Part shown: positions 52,440 through 60,790 of the stretch, piece by piece
Layout: every line of letters starts with the position of its first letter
Numbering within the stretch: position 1 is the stretch's first letter
Source of the DNA: Steroidobacteraceae bacterium
Lineage (GTDB): Bacteria > Pseudomonadota > Gammaproteobacteria > Steroidobacterales > Steroidobacteraceae
Length of the DNA stretch: 64,000 nt
Direction of reading: 5' to 3'
NCBI GenBank assembly: GCA_041395505.1
Contig: JAWLAG010000001.1
Span: 2,655,559-2,719,558, forward strand
Made by a program: the position numbers and the translations under genes
The notes under the pieces: generated by a model
Database searches by the model: none
Seen by the model: the letters and a program-made list of their open reading frames with translations, nothing else
Told to the model about the DNA's origin: nothing

Positions 52440-53855
52440 ATGAGCAAGAAATACGAAATGACAATTGGTGGCCAGCGCGTTGCGGCGGACAGCTACCAGG
52501 AGATTCGCAATCCCGCGGACGGCAGCGTCGTAGGACTGTGCCCGGTCGGCACCGAGAAGCACCTGGAACAAGCCGTGGCCGCTGCCGAGAAAGCCTTCGC
52601 GAGCTGGCGCCTGGCGGATGACGCGAAGCGCGCGGCGGCCTGCCAGGCCATCGCCAAAGTTGTCACCGACAACGCAGCGGAATTATCGGTTTTGCTCACG
52701 CAGGAACAGGGCAAGCCGCTGAAGGGGCTCGGATCGGAATTCGAGCTGGGCGGTTGCGCGGCCTGGGCAGGCCATACTGCCTCGCTTTCGTTGCCGGTCA
52801 AGGTAATCGAGGACAGCGCCAAGACCCGCATCGAAATGCATCGCATGCCCATCGGCGTCGTCGGCTCGATCACGCCCTGGAACTGGCCACTGATGATTGC
52901 CATCTGGCACATCGTGCCAGCTGTTCGCACCGGCAATACAGTGGTCATCAAGCCCTCACCGTTCACACCGCTCGGTACGTTGCGGATGATGGAACTCATC
53001 AGCAGCGTGCTGCCTCCCGGCGTAGTGAACGTGATCGCGGGGGGCGATGATCTCGGCGCCAAGCTGAGCCAGCACCCGCGCATCGGCAAGATCGTCTTCA
53101 CCGGGTCGATCGCGACCGGCAAGAAGGTCATGGCGAGCGCCGCCTCCACGTTGAAGCCCCTGACGCTGGAACTCGGCGGCAACGATCCCGGCATCGTGCT
53201 GCCCGACGCCAATGTCGAGGCGCTCGCGGAACCCATGTTCTGGGGCGCTTTCATCAACTCCGGGCAAACCTGCGGCGCGCTCAAGCGACTGTATGTGCAC
53301 GACAAGGTATTCGATCGCACCTGCAAGGCGCTGGTGGACTTCGCCGCCAAGATTCCAATGGGCAATGGCATGGCCGAAGGGAGCCTGCTCGGCCCCTTGC
53401 AGAACGAGCGCCAGTACAAGCGCGTCATCGAACTCGTCGAGGACGCCAAGAAGCACGGCGCCAAGGCCATCCTGGGCGGCGAGCCTACCAAGGGCCCCGG
53501 CTATTTCTATCCGGTCACATTCATGACCGAATTGAGCGACGGCGTGCGTCTGGTCGACGAGGAACAATTCGGGCCCGTGCTGCCGATAATCCGCTACACC
53601 GATCTCGACGACGTGATCCGCCGTGCCAACGGCACGGACTTCGGACTCGATGCCTCGGTGTGGGGAAGCGACAAGAAGCAGCTGCAGGCCGTGGCCGCGC
53701 GCCTCGAGGCCGGCACGGTATTCATCAACAAGCATGCCGAGATCGCCCCGCATGTGCCTTTCGGCGGCATCAAGTGTTCCGGTATCGGTGTCGAGTTCGG
53801 CGAAGAGGGTCTCGAAGCGTACACGACGATCAAGATCATCAACGCGGCCGCGTAA
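52440..53855 (+). CDS. Phenylacetaldehyde-type aldehyde dehydrogenase (FeaB/AldA-like)
   Basis: A 471-residue NAD-dependent aldehyde dehydrogenase with catalytic E244 (LTLELGGNDPGIV) and C278 (NSGQTCGALKRL), GSITPWNWPLMIAIWHIVPA and a normal C-terminus (GIGVEFGEEGLEAYTTIK). It lies divergent to the FeaR-like regulator and upstream of the MBL, FAD monooxygenase and DUF2783 genes. Oxidation of aryl-acetaldehyde made by the amine dehydrogenase is the inferred role. Confidence 0.92.
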   Translation: MSKKYEMTIGGQRVAADSYQEIRNPADGSVVGLCPVGTEKHLEQAVAAAEKAFASWRLADDAKRAAACQAIAKVVTDNAAELSVLLTQEQGKPLKGLGSEFELGGCAAWAGHTASLSLPVKVIEDSAKTRIEMHRMPIGVVGSITPWNWPLMIAIWHIVPAVRTGNTVVIKPSPFTPLGTLRMMELISSVLPPGVVNVIAGGDDLGAKLSQHPRIGKIVFTGSIATGKKVMASAASTLKPLTLELGGNDPGIVLPDANVEALAEPMFWGAFINSGQTCGALKRLYVHDKVFDRTCKALVDFAAKIPMGNGMAEGSLLGPLQNERQYKRVIELVEDAKKHGAKAILGGEPTKGPGYFYPVTFMTELSDGVRLVDEEQFGPVLPIIRYTDLDDVIRRANGTDFGLDASVWGSDKKQLQAVAARLEAGTVFINKHAEIAPHVPFGGIKCSGIGVEFGEEGLEAYTTIKIINAAA

Positions 53856-53859
53856 GCTG

Positions 53860-54819
53860 ATGAGCAAGCCGTTTGCTTCATCGGCCGATACGGCCGAGAA
53901 GAAGGAAACACTGGAGGTGCTGGGCGACGGCGTCTACGCACTGACGGCAGAGGGTGATCCGAATGTCGGCGCCATCGAAGGCGAGGACTTCCTGGTTTGC
54001 ATCGAGGCGCGTGCGACACCCGTGGCGGCGCGCGAATGGCTCGCCAAGCTGCGCGAACTGACCGACAAGCCGGTCAAGTACCTGGTGCTGACGCATTACC
54101 ACGCCGTACGCGTCCTCGGCGCCAGCGCTTTCGATGCCGAAGTCATCATCACCAGCGATACGACCCGTCGGCTGATCGAGGAGCGCGGCAAGCAGGACTG
54201 GGACAGCGAATTCGGCCGCATGCCGCGACTGTTCAAGGAACCGCAGTCCATACCCGGCCTCACCTGGCCGGATGCGACCTTCTCCGATCACATGACGATC
54301 GAACTCGGCGGCAAGCGTGGTCACCTCGACCTGCAGTTCTGCGGCCGCGGGCATACGGCCGGCGACATCGTCGTCTGGTACGACAAGCAACGTACGCTCT
54401 TTGCCGGTGATCTGGTCGAGGCGCAGGCGGCGCTTTATACCGGTGATGCTTTTCATCGTGACTGGGCGAGCGGCACGCTGGATCATGTAAAACGCTTTCG
54501 CGCCGAGAAGCTGATTGGCGGTCGCGGCGCTGTCGCCCGCGGCGTGGCGGCCTGCGACGCAGCAGTCGAACAGACGCGCGAATTCCTGACCGTGATGATC
54601 GACAAGGTCGGCCAGGTGCATGAGCGACGCGGCACGCTGAAGCAGGCCTTCGAACTGACCCATGCGGCACTTGCGCCAAAGTTCGGTCATTGGCCGATAT
54701 TCGAACACTGCCTGCCCTTCGACGTGCAACGGCTGTGGGACGAGTTCGACGGTATCGACTGGCCGCGGATCTGGACCATGGAACGCGACCGCGAAGTCTG
54801 GGCGCAATTGCAGGGCTGA
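53860..54819 (+). CDS. Metallo-beta-lactamase-fold protein with an altered HxHxDH motif
   Basis: A 319-residue MBL-fold protein. The first metal motif reads HYHAVR (H79, H81), where the usual Asp and His are Val83 and Arg84. Later motifs are GRGHTAGDIVVW (H165) and LFAGDLVE (D184), so part of the second metal site is lost or rebuilt. Start ATG at 53860 is 4 bases after the aldehyde dehydrogenase stop. It probably hydrolyses an ester or thioester or, if the metal site is crippled, has another role. Conserved order with an FAD monooxygenase and DUF2783 suggests a multi-gene unit. Confidence 0.8.
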   Translation: MSKPFASSADTAEKKETLEVLGDGVYALTAEGDPNVGAIEGEDFLVCIEARATPVAAREWLAKLRELTDKPVKYLVLTHYHAVRVLGASAFDAEVIITSDTTRRLIEERGKQDWDSEFGRMPRLFKEPQSIPGLTWPDATFSDHMTIELGGKRGHLDLQFCGRGHTAGDIVVWYDKQRTLFAGDLVEAQAALYTGDAFHRDWASGTLDHVKRFRAEKLIGGRGAVARGVAACDAAVEQTREFLTVMIDKVGQVHERRGTLKQAFELTHAALAPKFGHWPIFEHCLPFDVQRLWDEFDGIDWPRIWTMERDREVWAQLQG

Positions 54820-54843
54820 CCTGCCCCGCTGCAAGGTCGGCGT

Positions 54844-56439
54844 ATGGCAGAACGATCCGGTATCCCAGTCTGGCAGGAAGTCGGCGCGACACCCGCGCCT
54901 GCCGCAGGTGAATCCCGTCTGCCCCTGCTGATCGTCGGCGCAGGGCCGGTTGGCCTGACGCTGGCGCTCGACCTTGCTCGCAAGGGCCACCGGGTCGTCG
55001 TGCTCAATCGTCTCGATTTCATCGCCGCCGGCTCCAAGGGCATCTGTTACGCCAAGCGCACACTCGACATCTGGAATCGCCTGGGTGTCGGTGAGACCAT
55101 GTTGGGCAAAGGCGTCGTCTGGAACGTCGGCAAGGTGTTCTGGGGCGCCGACCCGGCGCCGATCTATCAGTTCGACATGCTGCCGGTCAAAGACCAGCAG
55201 ATGCCGGGTTTCATCAATCTGCAGCAGTACTATGTCGAGCAGTTTCTGGTTGCCGCCCTCGCTTCGCTCCCAAACGTGGATATTCGCTGGGGTCATGAAC
55301 TCGTCGCCATGTCGCAGGACGATGACGGAGTCGTGGCCGATATCGAATGCGCAGGACAACGGTATCGCCTGCGGACCGATTGGCTGTTGGCCTGCGACGG
55401 TCACCGCTCGCGGGTGCGCGAATTGATGCAGCTCGATTTTGAGGGGCGCATTTTTGAGGACAATTTCCTCATCGCCGACATCAAGATGCACGGCGAGCGG
55501 CCGTCCGAGCGCTGGTTCTGGTTCGATCCGCCGTTCAATCCCGGACAATCGGCGCTGCTGCACAAGCAACCCGACGACGTATGGCGGCTCGATTTCCAGC
55601 TGGGCTGGAATATCGATCGCGAGGCTTGCACGCGGCCCGAGCGTGTCGAGCCGCTAGTACGTGGCATGCTGGGTTCGCAGGTGCAATTTACCCGCGAGTG
55701 GTACAGCGTCTATACGTTTCAATGCCGGCGAATGGCACGATTTGTTCACGGCCGTGTACTCTTCGTCGGCGACAGCGCGCACCTGGTCTCGCCGTTCGGC
55801 GCCCGCGGCGCCAACGGCGGTATCGCCGATGTCGACAACCTGGCATGGAAGCTCGACCTGATACTGCGCGGCGGCGCGGCAGCGCTGCTGCTCGAGAGCT
55901 ACAACTACGAGGCGACGGTCACGGCCGATGAGAATATCCGCAATTCGACTCGCTCGACCGATTTCCTGACGCCGAAGTCGGCCGCGAGCCGCAGCTTGCG
56001 CGACGCGGTGCTGGGACTTGCGCGCGATTACGAATTCGCGCGTCCGTGGGTGAATTCGGGCCGTTTGTCGACGGCAGTCAGTTATCCGCTGAGCGCGCTC
56101 AACACGCCTGACGAGGCCGGCGCGAGCTGGCAGGGTGTTGCACCTGGCTCACCGGCGCTCGATGCGCCTTGGGACGGCGAATGGCTGTTGGGCAAACTCG
56201 GCGAGCGATTCGTGTTGCTGACGAACGGCTGGCGGGGCGAACTGCCGCCAGGGATTGCGCGCCTTGACATCGCCGACGCCGCCGGCGACGCGCAGCTCAT
56301 TGGCGATCGTTATGACCTCTCGCCAGGCAGTGCCAGTTTGATACGACCGGATCAATATGTGGCAGCCCGATGGCGCAAACCCGACACGAAACGCATTGCG
56401 CGGGCATGGCAGACGGCCACGGGCGGGAGATGTGAATGA
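54844..56439 (+). CDS. FAD-dependent aromatic-ring hydroxylase (PheA/MhpA-like)
   Basis: A 531-residue group A flavoprotein monooxygenase. FAD motifs are IVGAGPVGLTLALDLARKG (30-48), the DG motif in LLACDGHRSRVRE (about 179-191) and the GD motif VLFVGDSAHLVSPFGARGANGG (about 303-324). It probably hydroxylates an aromatic ring with NAD(P)H and oxygen, for example converting a phenolic acid to a catechol for the dioxygenase. Its stop overlaps the DUF2783 start by 4 bases (ATGA). Confidence 0.9.
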   Translation: MAERSGIPVWQEVGATPAPAAGESRLPLLIVGAGPVGLTLALDLARKGHRVVVLNRLDFIAAGSKGICYAKRTLDIWNRLGVGETMLGKGVVWNVGKVFWGADPAPIYQFDMLPVKDQQMPGFINLQQYYVEQFLVAALASLPNVDIRWGHELVAMSQDDDGVVADIECAGQRYRLRTDWLLACDGHRSRVRELMQLDFEGRIFEDNFLIADIKMHGERPSERWFWFDPPFNPGQSALLHKQPDDVWRLDFQLGWNIDREACTRPERVEPLVRGMLGSQVQFTREWYSVYTFQCRRMARFVHGRVLFVGDSAHLVSPFGARGANGGIADVDNLAWKLDLILRGGAAALLLESYNYEATVTADENIRNSTRSTDFLTPKSAASRSLRDAVLGLARDYEFARPWVNSGRLSTAVSYPLSALNTPDEAGASWQGVAPGSPALDAPWDGEWLLGKLGERFVLLTNGWRGELPPGIARLDIADAAGDAQLIGDRYDLSPGSASLIRPDQYVAARWRKPDTKRIARAWQTATGGRCE

Positions 56440-56645
56440 GCGCACTACGAACGAGCAGGAGCATCGGCTACCCGGATGATATCTACGAGGAACTGGTCAG
56501 GCTGCATAACGGCCGCAGTGAAGAGGACAGCGCCCGCGTCAACGCACGCCTGCTGCTACTGCTGATCAATCACATCGGCGATGCCGGCATCATTCGCGAA
56601 GCGATACGTCTTTGCCAGGCACCTGAGCGAATGCGCCAGGCCTGA
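56436..56645 (+). CDS. DUF2783-family small protein
   Basis: A 69-residue protein with the DUF2783 pattern: YPDDIYEELVRLHNGRSEEDSARVNARLLLLLINHIGDAGIIREAIRLC. No signal peptide or membrane helix. The family typically sits next to an FAD monooxygenase and an MBL-fold gene, as here, and overlaps the monooxygenase stop codon (ATGA). A helper or regulatory subunit for the monooxygenase is possible; its function is not known. Confidence 0.85.
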   Translation: MSALRTSRSIGYPDDIYEELVRLHNGRSEEDSARVNARLLLLLINHIGDAGIIREAIRLCQAPERMRQA

Positions 56646-56668
56646 ACAAGCGTCGTGACCCGACGCTG

Positions 56669-57085
56669 TTACTTCGCCTTGCGCCGTTTTGTCGCTACCT
56701 TGGTTGGCGCAGCGAGACGCTTCTGCGATGTCAGATCATGGCTTTTGCGGATGAGGCCGCTAACTGTACGCCAGTCGAGCCGCCTGTCGGCCCATACGCT
56801 TATCCATTGCCCTCTGCCATAGGGAGTAAGGAAATAGCCGGGTTTCCGTGACAGGGACGTAATGTCGGTCGAGGTCAGTCGCAAAGCAATGGATGGACGG
56901 CGTTGCATCCATTCAAGCGTAACGAAAATGCGTCCATTGGCTTTGAAATTAGGATGACCCCAGGAATTGGTCTCAGTGGTGCCTGGAAGTGCCATGCATG
57001 TCTGGCGTACGCGACGCGCAATGGCGTCGTCGGGTTCCACGAACGGCAACGGTTTGGCGCTCGGATTTCGCGAGGGCTTGGGCAT
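56669..57085 (-). CDS. MmcQ/YjbR-family DNA-binding-fold protein
   Basis: A 138-residue protein of the YjbR superfamily: VRQTCMALPGTTETNSWGHPNFKANGRIFVTLEW near 28-60 and a basic C-terminus (KRLAAPTKVATKRRKAK). YjbR proteins adopt a double-wing fold seen in DNA-binding proteins; their role is unknown. ATG shares a base with the preceding gene's stop (TGATG). It begins the less GC-rich region at the right of the window. Confidence 0.85.
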   Translation of the reverse strand: MPKPSRNPSAKPLPFVEPDDAIARRVRQTCMALPGTTETNSWGHPNFKANGRIFVTLEWMQRRPSIALRLTSTDITSLSRKPGYFLTPYGRGQWISVWADRRLDWRTVSGLIRKSHDLTSQKRLAAPTKVATKRRKAK

Positions 57086-57363
57086 CAGCGCCTGAAAACA
57101 TAGCGATTGCGGAAAACGGGCTCACCTGTGCTTGGCACCTCATGCTTGCCAAGCTCCAGGACGTCGGGGCCCGCCAATGCAACAAACCTTTTGACAGGCA
57201 ATGCGACAAGCCGATCAGGCTGACTGTAATCCCGGTAGGTGAGAGAGCCAGTCCAGGCCCCTTGCGAGGCAGCCAGTGCTTCGTCGGGTTTTGCGTCATA
57301 CAGGGCAAGAGCAGGACCGGCAAGCGCAGCCGTGACTAACAAGATTAAGGTCGGTCGGAGCAT
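57085..57363 (-). CDS. Small secreted hypothetical protein, possibly truncated
   Basis: A 92-residue frame with a Sec signal peptide (TLILLVTAALAGPALA) and a short mature part (AWTGSLTYRDYSQPDRLVAL, VALAGPDVLELG). Its opening resembles longer secreted proteins of unknown function, which suggests a C-terminal loss, but it is directly coupled to the YjbR gene by TGATG overlap. Function unknown. The next 237 bases upstream (57364-57600) contain short frames I cannot support as genes. Confidence 0.5.
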   Translation of the reverse strand: MLRPTLILLVTAALAGPALALYDAKPDEALAASQGAWTGSLTYRDYSQPDRLVALPVKRFVALAGPDVLELGKHEVPSTGEPVFRNRYVFRR

Positions 57364-57600
57364 TTTCGATTCCTAAAGTTGGGATTCAGCGGCCGCATCC
57401 AAGTACATCGGCATGGACGGCCCGCTGCGATAGCTGTCATGCCCCAGATGTATTGCGTCTCCTTTTTCGATGGGAGTGGCGCCTCGAACAATCGACGCTG
57501 CGTGCCACCCAGTCGGGTGCACAAACCTCCCAATGTGCCACCGTTGTCGACCAGTCTCTTGCTCAGCGGGAGAGACCATATAGAACATTTGGGCGACATG

Positions 57601-57954
57601 CTATTGCTCTCTTGGCAGATCATGCTCGTTCACACCAAAGAATCCGACCTTGAGTCCAGCGTACCTGAGTGCCTTTGTTGCTTTGACGTTAAGGACGAAA
57701 AAGCAGACAAGGCCGAGAAGCGCGAATGCCGACGCGATGCTCAATGCGACACTTAGAAGGACCGAGTGACCTAGGGCACGTGACAGCCTGAAAACCGCAT
57801 ACACAAGAACTGCCAGAGCCACCCAATTGGACCAGCGGATGCCGACAATTGGCAGTCCGAAGTACAGTATGAAAGCGCTTGCAATCCACAGGAACCCGTC
57901 TTTCTGAACCAATCCAAGTCTTCTAATTTCGCCAGGGGTTCGCACATCGATCAC
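57601..57954 (-). CDS. Hypothetical small membrane protein
   Basis: A 117-residue frame starting at GTG (57954) with three hydrophobic segments (about 22-38, 43-60 and 68-92), the last two forming a hairpin. A short soluble C-terminus (KATKALRYAGLKVGFFGV) follows. No family recognised; an inner-membrane protein is the only supported statement. Codon use is less GC-biased than in the catabolic genes, consistent with the mobile region. Confidence 0.55.
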   Translation of the reverse strand: MIDVRTPGEIRRLGLVQKDGFLWIASAFILYFGLPIVGIRWSNWVALAVLVYAVFRLSRALGHSVLLSVALSIASAFALLGLVCFFVLNVKATKALRYAGLKVGFFGVNEHDLPREQ

Positions 57955-58873
57955 CTTTTTTCGAAATCGAAGGCACGCTCACACAGCAGCGGCGACGAGC
58001 CAACGCATTGCCCAATTGGCCTTTGACCTGATGGAACGTGACGAAATTGAGCAATCGTCGTTCATCAATACGCCTAACTTACCAAATGAGTACAGCCCAT
58101 AGGCAACCGCGTACTTCCCCTCCGCGCATCGTGCGGGACTCACAAGTGGTGCAAACCCTCGCAAAGTATGTTCTTAGCCACGAAAGATGATCCAGGCCGT
58201 TCAGGCGTCGCAATCGCAGGCTCATATCTTAGACACACGGAGAAATTTCTCGGAACCTGGATTTGTCCGCCTTCGAAAGGTGCATTGTCGGGCACGCGGG
58301 GTATGGAATAAACAGTAACTGTGTCTACAAGAATTGACCGGACACGAATAAATAGACACCATTCGGGCGAACATCGACCGTTTCGGGGACGATGGTGTTA
58401 ATCACCGGCGTCCACTCCTCGCGTGCGACCTCGAAGCGCAGCCTGCGATCGACAACGCGGTGGCGATCAGGGTGAACGCCGAGTTTAGCATTCGTGGCGT
58501 CAGGCACGAGGGTCTACGGCCGATCCTGAGATTGGTCGCGACGAAAAGAGCGTCAACAGCATGTGGGATCATCAATGACACCTTGATGCCACGAGCGCCT
58601 GTGTCACGAGAATCTACTATGAACTTTGCTATCGATCCATACATGCATGTTGCGTCTCGTTGCCTGCTGGACTCTGGTTAAGACCGTGTCGCCGAAACGG
58701 AATTTCGGTCGCAACCAACCCTTTCCGCCATGACCAAAGCTTCCGGCTACCGCTCGCGCGCATCAATCTCATTCTCTCTCGGAACGTCCCGGGTGAATAC
58801 TAGGCTTGCTCCTGAAATTCGCTCGTGGGCCCCGCGTCGATGGGGAGCGAGCGTCCCTGTGCGAGGAATTCGC
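57955..58873. other. Gene-poor stretch of about 900 bases
   Basis: No frame here has a family match or convincing start. The only structure seen is the inverted repeat GTGTCTA (58321-58327) / TAGACAC (58353-58359), possibly a terminator or decayed mobile-element end, and a GCCTAAC (58074-58080) that recalls an integron core site but lacks a convincing partner. Short minus-strand frames of 60-80 codons were not accepted. Confidence 0.5.
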
Positions 58874-59950
58874 TCAGTAGAGCAGCTCGATCGCCGTGGC
58901 GGACACCGTGCCAACCGCGAGCGCACAGAACAGGGCAACCAGCAGCGGCCGTGGTCCGATTGCGCGCAGAGTCGCAAGACGCGTCGACAGTCCGACGGCG
59001 GCCATGGCCGTGGCAAGCAGGTAGTCCGCGACCGTACCCATCACGCCGATCGCTGCGCGCCAGTGCTCGGCCGAAAGCAAGCCGAAAGGCCTGTCGCCGA
59101 GATCGCCCAGGGTGCGAAGCAGGCTCATCAGCGCGAAGCCGATCACGAACAACGGCACGAATTGGTACCATCGCGGGGCCGTTCCTGCCTGCGCGCCGGG
59201 CGCAACGGTTGCCGGCCGATAGGCGATCGCCATGAGCGGAATCACAAGGATCATTGCGAGATTGCGCACCATCTTCGTCACCGTCGCGACTTCGAGTGCG
59301 CGCGCATCGCCGAAGTATTCGCGATAGGCCATGCCAGCGCCCACGACCTGCGCCGTATCGTGTACGGCGGTACCGAAGAACAGGCCCGCTCGAAGCGCCT
59401 CGCCCTGGAACAGCCAGTGCGCGGCGAAAGGATAGAGCAGCATCGCGATGAGTCCGAACAGCGCGATGCAGGCCACTGCATAGCTGGTCTCTTCTTCGCG
59501 GGCGCCAATTGTGGGCGCAGTGGCAACGATGGCCGTCGCTCCGCAGATGCTGGTGCCGACGCCGATCAGCGCGCCGAGCCGCGGCGGCAGCTCGAACCGG
59601 CGGCTGAGCCAGCGCACGAGCAGCAGTGCCGTGACGATGGCCGCAAAGATCACAGGCAGCGCGCGCAAGCCGATCTCGCCGGCTTCGGCGAGCGACAGCC
59701 GCAGCCCGAGCAATACGATGCCGAGGCGCAGCACCGTCGTCAATGCGAAGCGCGATCCTGAGCGCAGCCGCTCAGGCAGCGCAACGAGGTTCGCGAGGAC
59801 GAGTCCGAGCAGGATGGCGAGCGTGATGCCGGAAATCGGGCTGCGCGGCAAACCGAGGACCGTGATGCCGAGCCAGTGCGCGAGGGTCTGCCCAAGCAGA
59901 GCGAGCGCGACCGGCAGCAGCAAACCCGGCACGATGTCGGCAGCGCGCAT
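58874..59950 (-). CDS. YeiH/UPF0324-family putative exporter
   Basis: A 358-residue integral membrane protein with about ten helices. The signature GTSICGATAIVATAPTIGA (about 140-160) and the paired FGTAVHDTAQVVGAG segment are diagnostic of the YeiH (UPF0324) family, often annotated as a sulfate exporter without firm proof. ATG at 59950 is chosen because GAGG stands 4 bases upstream; a start 13 codons earlier is possible. It is flanked by a gene-poor stretch and an IS remnant. Confidence 0.9.
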   Translation of the reverse strand: MRAADIVPGLLLPVALALLGQTLAHWLGITVLGLPRSPISGITLAILLGLVLANLVALPERLRSGSRFALTTVLRLGIVLLGLRLSLAEAGEIGLRALPVIFAAIVTALLLVRWLSRRFELPPRLGALIGVGTSICGATAIVATAPTIGAREEETSYAVACIALFGLIAMLLYPFAAHWLFQGEALRAGLFFGTAVHDTAQVVGAGMAYREYFGDARALEVATVTKMVRNLAMILVIPLMAIAYRPATVAPGAQAGTAPRWYQFVPLFVIGFALMSLLRTLGDLGDRPFGLLSAEHWRAAIGVMGTVADYLLATAMAAVGLSTRLATLRAIGPRPLLVALFCALAVGTVSATAIELLY

Positions 59951-60093
59951 CAACCCTCGATGCGGCCGCGGCCGCGCTGGATCGCGCACGAGCGCTCCCG
60001 TTTCCGCGATGCAGCCGATTCCTGGTTCGTCGCCGGTTCGCGGCGAGGCTCAACCCGCCAGTGCGCTGCGACATTGGGATCCCCGTCAGCCGC

Positions 60094-60453
60094 GGCACTC
60101 ACCCCATACAGTCGGCACGTCATTCGGATCGGGTAGGCGCCTTCACAGTGTTCGATGAACGCGAAGACTTCGCTCGTCGCGCCGAAGTGAAGTGATGGCT
60201 TTTTTGGTAGATCGTGCTCCTTCTTGAGTTTGCGCAATTCCTTGAGCTGAGCACTCACTGCCTCATCCAACTTCACGCCCTTCGTCACAATCAACCCCTC
60301 ACGCACCTGCTTGCGCCAACGAGACAGCATGAATGGATGAATGAAAATAGCTGCTACATACTGCACAGCAACACCAGGCAAATCGCTCAACCGAACTACT
60401 GTCGCCTTGAAGTGCTCGCTATACCGAGCAATCGTCCGGGGTCCAGGTCTCGG
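60094..60453 (-). pseudogene. Truncated IS3-family transposase (orfA joined to start of orfB)
   Basis: Minus-strand frame with OrfA features: ARYSEHFKATVVRLSDL, IHPFMLSRWRKQVREG (helix-turn-helix), TKGVKLDEAVSAQLKELRKLKKEHDLPKK, then an OrfB-like start (FAFIEHCEGAYPIRMTCRLYGVS) that breaks off before the catalytic DDE region. OrfA and OrfB are normally in different frames joined by a -1 frameshift; here they are in the same frame, with loss of intervening sequence. No terminal inverted repeats were recognised. It sits between YeiH and the last cassette of the integron array. Confidence 0.75.
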
Positions 60454-60619
60454 CATCCAACACTCGTGATCAGGCATCCATGTTGCGTCCGTAGATGTCG
60501 GGAAAGCCGAATGCCTCTGAGAACACTGAGTGGAAGGAAGGACAATCGACGATCGCCGCTGCGTCGACCTTAACCGTCGTGTATGGAACACCTTCGCTAT
60601 GCACTATCGTTCCTCTGCT

Positions 60620-60705
60620 GTCTAACGCCCGAGTTCAGCGGCCGCACGCCAGCCCATAGGGGTGGGCACTTTATCGTTCACGGCCGTTGCAACGAGTTGT
60701 TAGGT
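60620..60705 (-). repeat. attC site 1 (cassette of the nuclease gene)
   Basis: 86-base imperfect palindrome from GTCTAAC (60620-60626) to GTTAGGT (60699-60705). Read on the minus strand, R'' is ACCTAAC and R' is GTTAGAC (matches GTTRRRY). The inner arms CGGCCG pair, and the high-coordinate arm has one extra base (TTGCA versus TTCA), the extrahelical base that orients attC. Confidence 0.85.
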
Positions 60706-60790
60706 GGCACCGCGCACAGGGCCTCCAGCCCGAGACGATAAGGGGCCTCCATCAGGTACACGACCGCTGTCTCGCCTTGAAATGGATCAT

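Noticed and set aside
53878..55569. 563-codon minus-strand frame
   Set aside because: Antisense to the MBL and FAD monooxygenase genes; no signal or domain pattern.
57345..57623. Two overlapping minus-strand frames of 71 and 92 codons
   Set aside because: No family match, no ribosome binding site that favours either, and Cys/Arg composition typical of random frames.
58074..58200. Possible fifth, decayed attC beginning GCCTAAC at 58074
   Set aside because: The matching GTTRRRY core is missing (GGCTAAG-like only) and the arms pair poorly.
58325..58644. Short minus-strand frames of 60 and 80 codons in the gene-poor stretch
   Set aside because: No start signal, no recognisable domain, and overlap with the inverted repeat.
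58730..59761. Long plus-strand frame of 343 codons opposite YeiH
   Set aside because: It is Arg/His/Gln-rich, has no family pattern, and lies antisense to a clear YeiH-type membrane protein.
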